Part shown: piece by piece, positions 34,072 through 49,400 of the stretch
Layout of the letters: each line of letters starts with the position of its first letter
How positions within the stretch are numbered: position 1 is the stretch's first letter
Source: Chrysogorgia sp. JL179-B06
Lineage: Eukaryota; Cnidaria; Anthozoa; Scleralcyonacea; Chrysogorgiidae
DNA: 64,000 nucleotides
Assembly: GCA_035772405.1 (NCBI GenBank)
Contig: JAYKKM010000047.1
Coordinates: 62,001 to 126,000, forward strand
Reading direction: 5' to 3'
The notes under the pieces: generated by a model
The model's input: the letters and a program-made list of their open reading frames with translations, nothing else
The model's database searches: none
What the model was told of the DNA's origin: nothing
Translations under genes and position numbers: made by a program

Positions 34072-34839
34072 TTGGAATTACCTACACAGAGAATGTGGCT
34101 CAAGCAACAAAGAGGACTATTCTTGGCAAAGTGGCCAAGATATATGACCCGCTTGGCATTGTTTCACCGACCACACTTGAAGGAAAGATATTGTACCGCG
34201 AAGCCTGCGAAGCCTGCGAAGAGAAGTGCGCATGGGACGCACCGTTACCCCAAAGCCCTAACGAAACGTTGGAAGAAGTGGAAAAGCAGTCTTCCTGAGC
34301 AAGTAAACGTCTCTCGAACACTAGCACCTAACCAAGAGCCTATCAACGACATCTCGCTCCATGCCTTTGGAGACGCCAGTGGGAGAGGCGTGGCTGCAGC
34401 AGTCTACGCCGTGGTGAACCAACCGTCAGCAGTTAACCAGGGTTTGGTCGCAGCCAAGTCAAGATTAGCTAAACAAGGACTCACTATTCCCCGCCTCGAG
34501 CTGGTGTCTGGTCACATGGCCGTTCACCTCCTAACCAATGTCCGAGATGCATTAGAAGACCTGCCCGTAACATCGTTGCGTGCCTGGCTTGACAGCAGCG
34601 TAGCCTTACACTGGATACAAGGGGACGGGGAGTATAAGCAATTCGTGAGCAATCTAGTTAAGAAAATCCGAGAGCATGACGACATCAAGTGGAGACATGT
34701 ACCAACGCACGAGAACCCGGCATATCTGGGAAGTAGAGGAGGGAAAACGAGCGAAGACAATCAGCTGTGGTGGAATGGGCCGCAGTGGCTAAATAATCGA
34801 GAAAAATGGCCTCAAGTGAAGAATCCAACGCTGAAGTGA
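34072..34839 (+). pseudogene. BEL/Pao copy B RT C-terminus and RNase H
   Basis: ILGKVAKIYDPLGIVSPTTL (frame 34095-34298) moves by frameshift to ISLHAFGDASGRGVAAAVYA and IPRLELVSGHMAVHLLTNVR, then LRAWLDSSVALHWIQ and IKWRHVPTHENPAYLGSRGG. The RNase H Asp/Glu/Asp landmarks are visible. The frame runs 256 codons to 34839. Confidence 0.9.
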
Positions 34840-36068
34840 AGGCAACAAAGCAATTGTTTGCTTTGTTGGCCATTCCAGCAGAAGACGAACTTGACGACCT
34901 CCTAACCAAGACGCGTTATTGGCGAGCCATGCGAGTGTGTGCTTGGATTGCACGGTTTGTGCACAATACACGAAGTCGAAGACTAAATGCACAAAGAATC
35001 AGTGGACCACTCACGAGTGAAGAGATCGAAGCGCGAGAACGATTCTGGGTATTGCGAGTTCAGAAACGTGGTTCTGAAACATTTGAAGAGGATCGCCTGA
35101 AGTTAAATCTTCAAAGAAACGGAGGAGTTCTGGAATGTCGAGGTAGGGTGCAAGGCTTCTGTCCAGTCTACCTCCCGGACAAGTCAATCTTGGCCGAGAA
35201 ATCGGTCCAACATGCGCACAAGGCGACACTGCATGGAGGGATGGGCCTTACCATGCACGCTAAAGTGAGAGAGAGCCGAGATGCAAGAGATTCCAAGCCA
35301 TAGCCTACAGATCACTACCTGCACCGAAGGATCAACCGCCTTTCAAGTAATTGGGTGTCTAAACAAAGGGAAGGTAATGCGTACATCTTACTCTACGCCT
35401 GCAGTTTCACCAGAGGGATCTACTTAGACCTATTATCAAGCCTGGAGACAACCGAGTGTCTTAATTGATAGCTTGGAACAATCCATCGCCCGTCGTGGTC
35501 GCCCTGAACGTATATCTATTCGGATAACGGAAGTACATTTATCAGTGCAGCAAACTGGGTGAAAGCAGTGATGAAAGACGAGCAACTGCACGATTACTTG
35601 GCAAAGCCCAAGATAAAGTGGCAGTTCAACCTGAGTCGCCCCCCCCTGGTGGGGCGGCCAGTTTGAAAGAATGATTGGCATAATGAAAGCAGCTCTCTAT
35701 AAAGTAATCGGCAATAGCTATTTGACCTGGAAGGAGTTACGGCGAGTCCTTATCAGTGTGGAAGTTACACTCAACGACCCCTTGGTTACGTTGAAGACGA
35801 CGTGCAGCATCCGGTCATAACTCCCAAAGAGATGTAAGGACGTGATGTGGAATCGTTGGACGAAGGAGTATATGCGTGCTCTCCGCGAACGACATGCGAG
35901 CAAGACAGGAAGCAAGCCTGCAGATGGACCGAGGATAGAAACCGTGGAAAGTGGAACCTCGGAATAGTAGAGGAACTGATCACGGGTAGAGATGGTCGAG
36001 TCCAAGGAGCAGTACTGCTGGAAAATCCCATCTCGAACGCCCATGAGTTCAGCATTTGTATCCGTTAG
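34806..36068 (+). pseudogene. BEL/Pao copy B integrase and DUF5641-like tail
   Basis: RYWRAMRVCAWIARFVHN and LECRGRVQGFCPVYLPDK, then HKATLHGGMGLTMHAKVRE (zinc module). Broken pieces follow: SDNGSTFISAANWVKAV near 35520 (second Asp) and RPPPGGAA near 35640. The tail RGKWNLGIVEELITGRDGRV (near 35945-36000) matches the C-terminal DUF5641 region. There are numerous stops. Confidence 0.85.
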
Positions 36069-36247
36069 AACTTGCATGCGATAGAGCGCGCCAGGAACCG
36101 GAAACAACCGAGTGAACACGAATGCAGATGAATAAACTTAACATTGCCTATATATTGAAACATTTACATGTGAACCTTTTATTGTTACTGTTCTTGTTAG
36201 TATATAATTTTATGTGTTTGTCTACTTTGCAGACAAACAGGGGAGTG

Positions 36248-36458
36248 TGTTGGAATTTGTGCATGTGTATGTTTTAATAACTGATAAAATCTCGTGACAA
36301 GTAGGTAGTGTTGAGTGACATGTGAATGTAACAATAACTAAGGTGTGAGAAAAAAGGGCATAAGATAGAACTGTATGCGAGACCGTGAGAGATCGACATT
36401 GATCTAACATTAAAGACATTGAACGATAATTTAGTTGAAGAATCTCTTATTTTCAACA
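36248..36458 (+). repeat. 3' LTR of BEL/Pao copy B
   Basis: Matches 28425-28635 with about six substitutions. It is preceded by ACAAACAGGGGAGTG, a plausible polypurine tract. Confidence 0.95.
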
Positions 36459-37560
36459 ATGGGAAGGAAAACAGGATGGCTCTACTGGAGTCGTTGACTG
36501 AAACATCATGTTTTGTTTTGGATCTTATTCTGTAGAATTAGGTATATGCACTGTGGAAGTTATATTCACTTTAAGAGGTTCGTTTACACACTACGATTTA
36601 TGGCTTAGATGCATCCGTCTGGATTGTATAATGTAAATCACACAAGATAAGGTTTCCCTATTTAACCGAGCAAGATCGGCTCATGTTTTAACCGCTCAGC
36701 TATTCAGTTTATGAAAACCCAACTGATAGGGATTCCGAGGGCCTACGATTTCAAGTCATTTTCCGCGAGTGCCATTTACATGTACCTGGTATTGTTGCAA
36801 AGGCAGCACCTTCTTCTCGATTATTTTAAGACCTTGAGTGGTGGTCCGACCAAACTAAGGACGATTGAACCCGCATCTCCCAGCTCATAGACATGTGTGA
36901 TAACAACAACACAACAACAACTTTTTTTCTGGTTTCAAAAACGTGTTTACTTATCTCTCTTCATACTTCAGTAAACACTTATTTACTGACAGTCTGAGAC
37001 AAGGGCGCCGGAAGAAACTCAGGGAGGCAGAATCTCGAAAAAGGGCACTTTCACCTTACTTGGCGAACAAAAGCGAAAGGGACATTTTCATTTAGTAGGA
37101 AAAGCCGTCTAACTATCTTTTTTGTTTAATATCTATTACTGGACACACACTAAACGTTTGTCAATAATTAATGCTAAGTGGATATATATGTATTGACATA
37201 ATAATATATTAATAATATATTTTAATATTTAACAAATAGAAAATACTTGCGTCATTTGCGTGCCTCTGTGTAACCAAATTACACAACCTATAATTCGTAA
37301 ATCGTCGGCTACGACCTTCTGCCCTAGCAACATTCTCAGGCGTTCTCGGGCCATGCTGGGCAGCCATGTGCCCTTTGGTACCATTACAATATCTTATACT
37401 TCGTTTTTAATTTATTTTATCACTCTATAAGTTAAAATTTGTACTGCCCAAATTCGGAAAGCAAAAACATTTAAATTTACGAGCGAGATGCGTAATGAGG
37501 AAAATGAGGAGTAACTAATCGACGTCTCTAGTCGTCAATGGTCGTAGGGCAGGTAGGACT
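36459..37560. other. No gene recognised
   Basis: Mixed AT-rich sequence without recognisable frames. Only the target-site remnant of BEL/Pao copy B is identifiable at its left edge. Confidence 0.4.
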
Positions 37561-37569
37561 GAGGTCCTG

Positions 37570-37710
37570 CCTGCCGTACCCTCTGCTCTGCCCTACCCTC
37601 TGTCTTACCCTCTGCCCTACCCTCAGTCCTACCTGCTACCCTCTGCCCTACCCTCAGTCCTACCTACCCTCTGCTCTGCTCTACCCTCTGTCCTACCCTC
37701 TGCCCTATGC
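37570..37710. repeat. CTACCCTCTGCC minisatellite
   Basis: About eleven degenerate units of CTACCCTCTGCC / CTACCCTCAGTC, strongly pyrimidine-biased on the plus strand. Confidence 0.9.
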
Positions 37711-37926
37711 AGAAACTATATTGTTAGTCTAGACGTAAACATAGCACATCTGACAACAATGAATATAGATTCCGTATAAGTTCGAGGATTCCGTTTTAAA
37801 AATCCTGCACACACCCTTGGACGTGAAATGTCAAATATTGATTCAATAAGCTTATTTATTACATTTACAGGCATTACTATCATCACATATACCGAACTCG
37901 TGAACAAGCTCATGGCAATGGCTAAC

Positions 37927-37960
37927 GGTTTCGTAGTTCAGTCGGTTAGAGCGCTGATTG
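37927..37960 (+). repeat. tRNA-like 5' half (SINE head or tRNA relic)
   Basis: TAGTTCAGTCGGTTAGAGCG matches a tRNA D-arm/A-box. No anticodon arm or B-box (GGTTCGA) follows, so it is not a functional tRNA. Confidence 0.5.
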
Positions 37961-38474
37961 GTATACAAATAGCGTGATCTTTTCATGTTAATTACAACTT
38001 GGAACGATAATGTGACTCATGGACAACCATTTCTTTGACAATATCTTTCAAACTTGCACAACCTAAAGAGACACAAAAATGTAAAATCATGCGAATCCTG
38101 TATACAGTCACAATAGCATTTTTCCATGGCCGAAAGGGTATGGACTGGAGGTAGATTTCAAGATGGCCGCCAAACTGACTACGAATTTTAATTAAGTGAG
38201 TTTTTTAATACTAACCAGTCTAATACTAACCCCCTAATACTAATCCCCTCGAGCGAAGCGAGGGTGATAATCTCGACGGGGCAGGGATCCATTTCTCACG
38301 AATAGTTCGTATATATATATATATATATATAAGCAGCACATGGTAGGACCACTCCTTATAAGGGAGTAAAAGGTCGTTTTGGGTGATCCGTTTAAGTCGT
38401 ACCATATTTGAGCAGAAATGTTAGCGGCCATTATCGATTTGACGATTTGTGATCAGACGAACTACATAAAGACG

Positions 38475-38600
38475 TTTTTACGAAGGGTATACATGTTTGC
38501 GTAAAATAAGAGGTACGTGTGTTATGTATTTAGACTCGCTAATTCCAAATCTGTTTTCAGAATTGAATTGGTTAAATATTGATCGAGATAACGTATACAG
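38475..38600 (-). repeat. Dispersed repeat, copy 3 (partial, inverted)
   Basis: TACGAAGGGTATACATGTTT ... ACGTGTGTTATGTATTTAGA ... CTGTTTTCAGAATTGAA aligns with 28130-28250. It is followed at 38658 by a run of 14 G. Confidence 0.65.
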
Positions 38601-38817
38601 TTTATTGTGTATAATTTGCGTATACAGTATGTATTAACCTGAGTATCAGGCCTTCTAGGGGGGGGGGGGGGGGTAGGGAGGGGGGTATTGATATGCTGGA
38701 TATTTGTGTATATCCCCAAGTAAAAAACTATACGTATAGTATACATATATAAAAGGGAAAATGTGTATATAGTGTATATATAATCAGAGATTGAATTAAT
38801 GTGGAGGAGTATATAGT

Positions 38818-40675
<1,858 letters not shown>

Positions 40676-40760
<85 letters not shown>
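40676..40760. repeat. (TA)n microsatellite at LINE 3' end
   Basis: About 85 bases of pure TA between the LINE tail and the hammerhead motif. Confidence 0.97.
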
Positions 40761-40761
<1 letters not shown>

Positions 40762-40762
<1 letters not shown>

Positions 40763-40807
40763 CTACAGACGGTACCGTTTCGGCCTTTTGGGCCTCATCA
40801 GTGTAGT
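40762..40807 (-). ncRNA. Hammerhead ribozyme (type I, minimal)
   Basis: Minus strand 5' to 3': ACUACA (stem I), CUGAUGA (40801-40795), stem II GGCC-CAAAA-GGCC, GAAA, stem III ACGG/CCGU with a tight loop (the A is the last base of GAAA), cleavage triplet GUC, UGUAGU (stem I, 6/6 pairs). All invariant core positions are present. Helix I is open-ended, which defines type I. Hammerheads of this form with very short helix III are known from Penelope-like elements and retrozymes in animals. A (TA)n array abuts the 3' side. Confidence 0.85.
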
Positions 40808-40894
40808 GCTGATGAGCAGGATGAAGGTAACTGCTATTTACAGTCACCCTTGATGCCACACAAATGTGGGACATCAAAAACCATGCCAGATGGT

Positions 40895-41171
<277 letters not shown>

Positions 41172-41230
41172 AGTTGATAAGTAATTCAAAAACATATATA
41201 TATACAGAATAAAAAGGATAAAATGTTAAA

Positions 41231-41290
41231 ACTGTAACTCAAGTTTCACGCTCAGAGGCGATCTTCAGACTAATAGCGTAGCGTCTGGCT
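41231..41290 (-). ncRNA. Hammerhead-like motif
   Basis: Minus strand: CUGAAGA (a CUGANGA core, 41268-41262), UCGC-CUCUGA-GCGU (CGC:GCG stem II), GAAA, ACUUGAGU (stem III), U, then ACAG. Stem I pairing is poor. Same U...U stem II closing as the motif at 12151-12223. Confidence 0.45.
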
Positions 41291-41343
41291 GCTATTAATA
41301 GCTCAAAATGCGGACAAACAAACCTAATTTGACTCACAAATGA

Positions 41344-41755
<412 letters not shown>

Positions 41756-41955
41756 TCATCACAGTCAAAGACTTGATGTGGGATATACCACACTGCATAA
41801 ATTATAAACCATCAAGAATATTATAGTCTATAACAACTCAGTGTGCATCGCGCACTTTTACTGGCTGAAATGACAAAACATAATTGCAGTGCCTGGCTAT
41901 CATCAGCAACTGTGGACAGCTGTTTCGCTCTCTTGGAGCTCGTATATATATAAAA

Positions 41956-42075
41956 GAGTTAGAATGTTTTCGTCACTACTCTGAGTTTCACGCGTAATGA
42001 GGATCGCATTACGCGTCTGAAGATCGCATTACGCGTGAAACTCAGAATAGTGACGAAAACATTCTAACTCTTTTA
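41956..42075 (+). ncRNA. Palindromic element containing a hammerhead-like core
   Basis: Long inverted arms (AGAGTTAGAATGTTTTCGTC ... GACGAAAACATTCTAACTCT). On the plus strand CTGAAGA (42017-42023), TCGC-ATTAC-GCGT and GAAA (42037-42040) form a CUGANGA core, a CGC:GCG stem II and the GAAA box, then CTCAGAATAGTGAC. Cleavage-site geometry is unclear, so it may be a relic. Confidence 0.5.
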
Positions 42076-42146
42076 TAAACGCTCTACCTCTAATGGTGTC
42101 GAGCACTCTTGAACCATTCGCATTGAACCATATATATATATATATA

Positions 42147-42205
42147 GTGTGTATCAAAAAAAATGAACCGGCATAAAATTAATTAACATTCCTTTCAAAC
42201 AATCT
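42147..42205. repeat. Mariner-like terminus
   Basis: GTGTGTATCAAAAAAAATGA followed by ACCGGCATAAAATTAATTAA resembles 49618-49680 (TGTGTATAAAAAAACGGAAC, then AAAATTAATTAGTATTC). The adjacent 42125-42146 is a short (TA)n. Confidence 0.4.
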
Positions 42206-42793
42206 ATTGTAACCTTGACACCTCTGAGCCACGGTGCGTAAAAAAATATGGTTTTATGGTTTTATGCAGCTCGGATTTTTCTGGAGCAGAGCTCTAACAG
42301 CAGCAATATTTCTCAATATTTCCTGTGTGGTTCTTCGCCTGCCAGAATTGCCCTTGTTACGGTTAATTGGCTAGTTTCTGTATTCAGATATTTCCTGACG
42401 TTGCACAAAACTGTTATCTTAATTTCCCAAGTGTATTAAGTAAATCAAGGAAATGTAAGGAAATCAATACCGTGTCGTAGGTTTTATATGTGATAAAATT
42501 TCATCTTAATTTACATATTAAACTTTAGCTTTGATTTTCTCGGCTTAGACAACATTGATTTTCAAAATTACTACGCCAATCAACTTATCAAATGGGTCGT
42601 TTTTTAAGCTATTCAAAACACTCGCATGGCTACTACTACGATTTCTTGGTAGATCGCTTTTGCTGCTGTGACGTTAAGAAACGGTCTTATCTTTCGAGTA
42701 ATAGTTTCAATCTTCCGCAGGCTCTCTTATACAGTAGGTGTGATCAAAGTTTGAGTTCAAATTTAGTGAGTGATCGATGTCAACGCCTAAATA

Positions 42794-43066
42794 TAGCCTC
42801 CTCCGCAGGCAACTCTTATTTTACTCCGGTAGTTTCCCCCATTTTTCTAAGCAAAAACCCCCGTTTGTCCGAGCGAAAAGAGTTATAGGCATGGGGATAG
42901 AAAGGGATAAGGGAGATATTGGGAGGTTAGCAAGGGGATGCCCCAGTCCCCAACCCTAACCAATTTCGCTCGGCCAAATTATATCTCAGTCAAAACCTTG
43001 TCTAAAATAGTGAAAATTTCGAATATTTTGCCGGAGTAAAATAAGAGTTGCCTGCGGAGGAGGCTA
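42794..43066. mobile_element. MULE-like MITE, copy B (9-bp TSD)
   Basis: 36-base perfect TIRs starting TAGCCTCCTCCGCAGGCAAC, flanked by GCCTAAATA at 42785-42793 and 43067-43075. The interior differs from copy A, sharing mainly the termini. Confidence 0.9.
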
Positions 43067-43129
43067 GCCTAAATACTTATAATTTATTGTTAGCATTGAT
43101 GGACTTGTTTCTATATATAACATTCAAAG

Positions 43130-43690
43130 TTTTTGATTTCTTAGCGAGATGTTTTGCAGTACCAAAAAGCATTGATTCTGTTTTGCCTTAATTGATTAAG
43201 ATTCAGGATAAGTTCATTCTGGGTACACCAATCTGAAATTAGTTTCATATCAGATGATAGTCGAGTTTCAATAATAAAGGTGTCCATCCCAGCGACATAG
43301 ATCACAGTATCGTCCGCATAGATGGTAACCTTTGAATGTTTCAAACAGGACGAGAAATCGTTGAAGAAAACAATATTAAACAAGAGTGGACAAAGGATGG
43401 ACCCTTGAGGGACACCAGATGTAACTTTTCCCACTGTTGACAGGCAATCTTTATATTGAACTTGTTGTGTTCGGTTAAAAAGATAATCTTGAAACCATTT
43501 TAATTCTAAATTTGATATTCCGTAGCTTTCTAGCTTGTTCAGTATAGTGTTCCATGGCTAAGGGTGTCGAAGGCTTTACTGAGATCGATAAAGACGGCGC
43601 CAACTAATTTGCCATCGTTAACTTTTCTTTTTATATTGTCATGTGTGCGTAATTGGTTACACATCATTTCCTTATTGTAATTTTTGGTGT
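43130..43690 (-). pseudogene. CR1/Jockey-like LINE RT fragment
   Basis: Minus-strand pieces: GAVFIDLSKAFDTL (near 43600-43560, first Asp), a frameshift, then KVTSGVPQGSILCPLLFNIV and VTIYADDTVIYVAG (43434-43280, YADD). Both ends are truncated. Confidence 0.85.
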
Positions 43691-46470
43691 TACGGCAGTC
43701 GATCACTTGCGATGTATAAGTGATGAAGTTTCCTCACACAGCCTACTCAAAATCGTGATCACTGAATGATATTGGGACAACCTTAGTAGCAGCTAGCAAT
43801 AACTGATGGATTGTTAGTACTAACTAGCAACTTATGCTATACAACAAATGAAAGCCTGAATAACATACTCGGACATATTTTCAAAATATCTTTGTAGTTT
43901 GTAACTGATTACTAACAGCATCAAAAAAAGGGAAAACGGGTTTACCATTTAAAATTTACGAACTTGTCATCTTCCGCCGATGATACTGTATCTTTTGAAC
44001 ACTGCATTTTACATTTTAACTTTTTGAATACAAATCTGTCAAATCTTCGTTCACCGTATAACCCGACAAAACATATACGTACTTTTCGCGTTTAAATATT
44101 AGGACTTTTTCGCACCGCGAAGGCCCTGAGGACGAGATTGGGCCGTTGATCCCCTTTCGCAAACAAATAAACTAAATGTGAGACTGGAAACGCTAGGAAT
44201 CCCGTGATGAGGGACTAAGGCCTTCGGACAGCGCTTCGCGCCGGGCGAGGGGATTAGTTATAAATTGTAGGATTCTATAGATCCCAACACCAATACCAAT
44301 GCTAACAATAAACCCTGCCTTGGGAGACTATATGGCTGTTTATTAACATGAAGTTTATAGCGCCAGCAGAGGACAAAATGACGCAGACAGGTAACATATT
44401 AAGGCTGTGTTGAGTAGATACTCGACCGCCATGTTGTCACAATGGAATTGATACCGTAACCGAGAGTAATATGAAAAACTTTATCCGTTTCCCTCTTGCA
44501 AGGAGAGCCACCAGTAGAGGTCACGTCAGAATTCCAAGTTCAGGCGAATGTGGTGAGACCAATTGCGGAAACAGTACAGGAGATTGATCGTATAACAGCG
44601 TAGAAAATTACCACCAGGTTGGACGACGCGACACGCATGATGGAAATCAGCGACTCGCGAGCTCACGGCGAGTGCACATCGTCTTGCCTGACGCATCATG
44701 AGTAAAGGAGGGAGGGACGTTATGCGAGATAACGGCGAGATAGAGTCCTCCATTCTGTCCGAAATATGCAAGGATGTTGCTATCTAGACAAGATTGACAC
44801 CTGTCACTGGAGAAGAATTTGAATTAAGATCCGTTAACATCGAATATGATTCAAGGTTCTCTAATTGCAGACTTGATGTAAATCCCAGGGGTTTTTACAG
44901 CTTGCAGAATATAACATCTCAACGCCAACCAAATAAATTCTATCTAACGGAGAAAACCGGCTGTTGAGACATGTAAACGAAAAGAAGAGAGTATACAACA
45001 GCAGAGTTTTGAAAATTTAACACGGAGTCTCTCGGAAAGAAATGCGCGAAATTTCACAAGATGCTAGCACAAAACGTTCGTTTTGCCTTGTTATATCATC
45101 ACTTTCATGCTTAAGGGGCTCTAAACTACAAGGCCTTTAATTTAAGAACATCGTCATTTTTTAGTCCATTCTTTGAACACTTTTTAGAAAATTCATCTTT
45201 TCAGACTAACCGGTTGCCTTCACAAGTCTTTCCCAGATCATCATGAATAGGACGGAGAACTGAAGAGATGCGCTGACATTAACGGACCAGACTGGATTTG
45301 GACTGAGATTGGAATAATATTAGACTAATCGGTTGCGTTCACATTTGGTCAAGTCCAATTCGAGTCCTTTCTCAGAAAATGACTCAAAGCCAGTCCAATT
45401 GTCGTATGAACGTATGAACATTCACTAGTGTGAACGCGTTTTTAGACGTTTAAATGTCTAAAAGTGAATGGCTAAAAATGCAAATGACTCAAAATGTCGA
45501 TGGACTGAACAGGTATGAAGCTGCAGCCTAAAGTAGTATGTCCAATACATATCATACCTACCAGAAAGACCCATGGTTAATCGTAGCTCTTCTTTTAGTA
45601 TTTGTAATACTTTGTAAACACCTTGTTCCCCCTATAAGAATTAACAAATAAACAAGTGTCGGAACGTGAATAAGAAACAATTTACCGGGCCTGAAAAGTG
45701 GTGGATGAAAAAGTGCAAATGGAAATGAAAAGTGCAAATGAAAAAGTGAAAAGGGCAAGTCAATTGGCATGAATTTATTTTGAATTCGTAGTGAACCATG
45801 CACGTTTAGTAGTTTACATACTTGGGGAACCACAAAATGTCGCGCAGAGAAGTGACCCTGGCGTGAACTTTGCGTGACCTTTGCGTGATCCCTTGCGTTC
45901 CCTGGGCATATGGACTTATAGTACATATTCCATATAAGGGAGCGCAAATAGATTGCCCTGCTCTAACTTTTACATGTTCTGCGCATTATAAATTTGGACA
46001 ACTGAGTAGGGGAGTCGATGGAAAATCACATGTGGAGTTAATCTCAACCAATGAGGGGTTTACAATACAATGTGAGGTTTATGTCAATATGGGTTTATCT
46101 ATATGTGGGTTTATCTCAATGTGGGTTTATCTTAATAAGCGAATAACATGACTTTTGGATGGCATATTTTTTTATTTGTGGCCCGCGTAGTAACATTTGC
46201 GCCCGAGCGGAGCGAGGGTGCAAATGTTACTACAAGGAATAAGCAGGGTTGCATACTGTAGGCCGGCCCGCCGCTTTGAGGGTTTTCGAGAGGGCGGTTT
46301 GACGTTTGGTCTTGTGTATTGGTAATAATGTAGTTTTATCTCAATTTGGGATTTATCTCAATGTTTTATCTTAATGTGGGTCTCAATGTGGTATTTAGGG
46401 CTTAGGGTTTATGGTTACTCACACCCCAGCGCGGTCCGCAAAACAACCTTTTTCACCTTAAAAATGAACC
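43691..46470. other. Long stretch without recognised genes
   Basis: Only short frames. Repeats noticed: GCGCTTCGCGCCGGGCGAGG near 44233 (shared with 17866), a (GGGTTTATCTCAATGT)n block at 46075-46135 and 46335-46400, and a hairpin at 46188-46230 (TAGTAACATTTGCGCCC / inverted GGTGCAAATGTTACTA around GAGCGGAGCGAG). The last exon of the hydroxyacid oxidase would be expected here on the minus strand but was not found. Confidence 0.4.
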
Positions 46471-46474
46471 TCAC

Positions 46475-49400
46475 CTGATACGCCAACCCCCACAATATAG
46501 GTCGACCAACAAACACAGCTCTGGCTCCAAGAGCCAATGCCTTGAACACATCTGTACCATATCGAACTCCACCGTCTATGTATACATCAACTTTGCCACC
46601 AACAGCTGCAACAATTTCCGGTAATACTTCAATCTAAAACAAACACTAAAATCGTTTTAGAAGCAACGAAGCGTTATCGAAATCACTAAACAAGCTTTTA
46701 AGTGTCAAATAGTATACGGTAGTCGAACAGCTGTACAGTAGTTTCTTATAAACGTATTATTGCTACTTTATCAGTGTGGACGTTTAGATGATCAGGAACC
46801 CCGTTACTAGAAGCGTGCGTCTAAGATCCAACGCGCATTATTCCTGTGTTACAGCTTTTTATGTTATATCTTTAATGCCATCGGATTTCCATTCTTTTTT
46901 ATACAGCGAGTCAATCCAGTTAACCAATATTAATGGTTTGAATCTGTGGAGTATCAGTAGAAGCATTATGGTAGAGCCTCGTCCAAGCAATCTTGAGAAA
47001 GACTATTAGGGAACCTATATATAAATATCCGAGGTTCTCTAATTGCAGAAAAAAGCTTAAAGTCACCAAGTTTACTACTAGAAGCGCACATCCAGAAAAG
47101 TCGAAACTGCTACCGGCGCACAGAAATTGTAGATTTTAAACGGATCCAGAGCCTATTCTAGTTACTTTTTTATATCTATGATAGAGACAACGTCAGCATG
47201 AAGTGGCGAAAGAAAATAGCGCAAAAAATAACGAATCGTGTAATCCGATGCTCAAATCTAGTTCTCTAAAGGCTATCTACATGATACAATGGTTTTCAAA
47301 ATCATATTATATCGAATCATGGACAAGAATTGTGCATGCCGCGTGCATAAAATTACATAGTGCATAATTTTGTATATTCGTGCATATTTATGATCTTTGG
47401 AATCTGTTGAGAAGAATTGTAAAATATCTAACTCCCCGCCCAACGTGTTTTCTAACCCTAAACCCAGCCTAACGAGTTTTCTAACCGTAACCCCCCGCTG
47501 AAGGTATTTATATAAAAGTTTGGTAATTGAGCTAATTTTCTCTAAACATATATATGTTCAATTCTAGAGACAAAATTTCTTTGTATTTCAATGTTGAATC
47601 AGTGTGTAATGTATTTTCGTGTCCCTGTTTTGACGTCATTTCCTGTGAACGCTAAATCAACTTTAGCAGAATCGAGGAAAAGGCATGAAGATGAAATTTT
47701 CGAACGACAAGATATTTTGCATTTCTTCTTGGTAGAACCCAAAGATTACGAATATGTAAAATACCCAAACCCCGGATAGACAATTTAATATTTACAGTGG
47801 CCGGTACACCATCCAGTTGCCTGCCACCATGGCACGATACCAAGATAGCCTCGACACCATGTTGGATGGCAAGATTGGCATCTTCTGCTGTCAGTATCCC
47901 TTTAGCAACAATCGGTAGTTTGGTAACTGTCTTCAACCAATGAATAATATTCCAAGTCGCGGATGGGTTGTGAATTGAATCAACAACTATGTTCGAGTCA
48001 AACTTCAAATTTTCTTTTTCTTTATCAAATACAGATTCAATGTTGCCATAAGACAAATGCGACGGCAATGTGAATGGACTGCGTTTGATACAGTATCGCA
48101 TTCCTCTATACGGCATATCCACAGACATCACAATGGCTTTGTAACCCTCCGATTCTGCTCTCTTCACCATACTGGCTATCACATCCAAACGTTTGAAGAT
48201 ATCTATCTGCAACCACTTTAATCCTGACGAACATCTGGCAACGTCTTCTAATGGCGTTGTGGACCACGTACTCAGCACCAGGCAAGTACCAGCACGGCTG
48301 GCAGCTATATGAAACACAATAACGGACTACTTTCAAGATAATATACGTATTTCTAATGTAGCCTGCGTAGCGGGGGAGGGGAGAGGAAAATTTCTAATGA
48401 AAACACTGGCAGACTGATCAAGACATTCTAAAACTAGAAATACGAATCCGCAATAACCCCCTCGCCCGCCTTTTCTACCACTACCCCTACCCCACCGCTA
48501 GAGTTTCTTTTCCCCATACATGGTCCCCAGTGCCCAGACCGCGTCTGTCGATAACAAATCCTTAAAAGCCGGTTCGTCGTATGTAGATTTTGAACGCTAT
48601 CTCGGCCAATATTATTAGTACTCGATTTCAATTCTGAAAACAGTTTTGGAACACGGAGTCTACATATACATAACGTACGTGTTTAGCATTAAACCAGACG
48701 TACAGTATATACCCCACACGATAACAAGCTTTTTCTCGAGCTTTCACTATTTTGTAGTGGCGAAGCAGGCCATGATAACTGGTCATGATATGTAAACTCT
48801 AAGATGAATTACATATTATTATTCAAAATTCAGAAATATATATTTTAAAAATATGCAGATGATTATAATTTAGCATAGCATGACCAAATGCCATGGCCAG
48901 CCGCCAACTGATAGCTCAGAGACCCAGGAGCGATAATAGAATATCCGTCAACTTTTTAACTTAAATTTACTGACATAAATCAAGAATGTGAAATCGTATT
49001 TATCAATAACTTTTAGCTAAACCTAGAGTAATGTAATTTTAAAGAACGAAGCAATTCTAGTATGACAATTTTCAACAATTTGACACGGTTTAATGACCAT
49101 TTAATAGTATGCGTTACTGGTATTCTGTTCCTACTGACCAAGCGGCTCTTGGAAATTTAGCACTGTATAGAACTGCTTAACCTTCGTTCTTTAAAAAATC
49201 CCGTTTATTTTTGTCCTGGAGTTCTCCAATTTATGAATTAAACCTATTATAGATAAAATAAACGGGATTTTTAAAGAACGAGCCTGAATATTTATATGGC
49301 TAAATTATCTCATCTCCTTCATTGATTTCCCTTATATCTGAACATTGGTTTACCATAGATGTACTACATACCCCTTGCCGTTGCTATCTCTCCATTGGGA

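Larger units (their letters stand above)
28425..36458 (+). mobile_element. BEL/Pao retrotransposon copy B with both LTRs
   Basis: Bounded by two 211-bp LTRs that differ at about six positions by eye. The outer flanks GTGGG (28420-28424) and ATGGG (36459-36463) are consistent with a 5-bp target duplication bearing one change. Between them, in order on the plus strand, lie Gag, zinc knuckles, protease, RT, RNase H, integrase and a DUF5641-like tail, all with stops or frameshifts. Two younger elements are inserted, at 29165-29946 and 30784-32602. Confidence 0.93.

Noticed and set aside
37925..37965. Possible tRNA gene
   Set aside because: Only the D-arm/A-box is present; no anticodon stem, T-arm or B-box.
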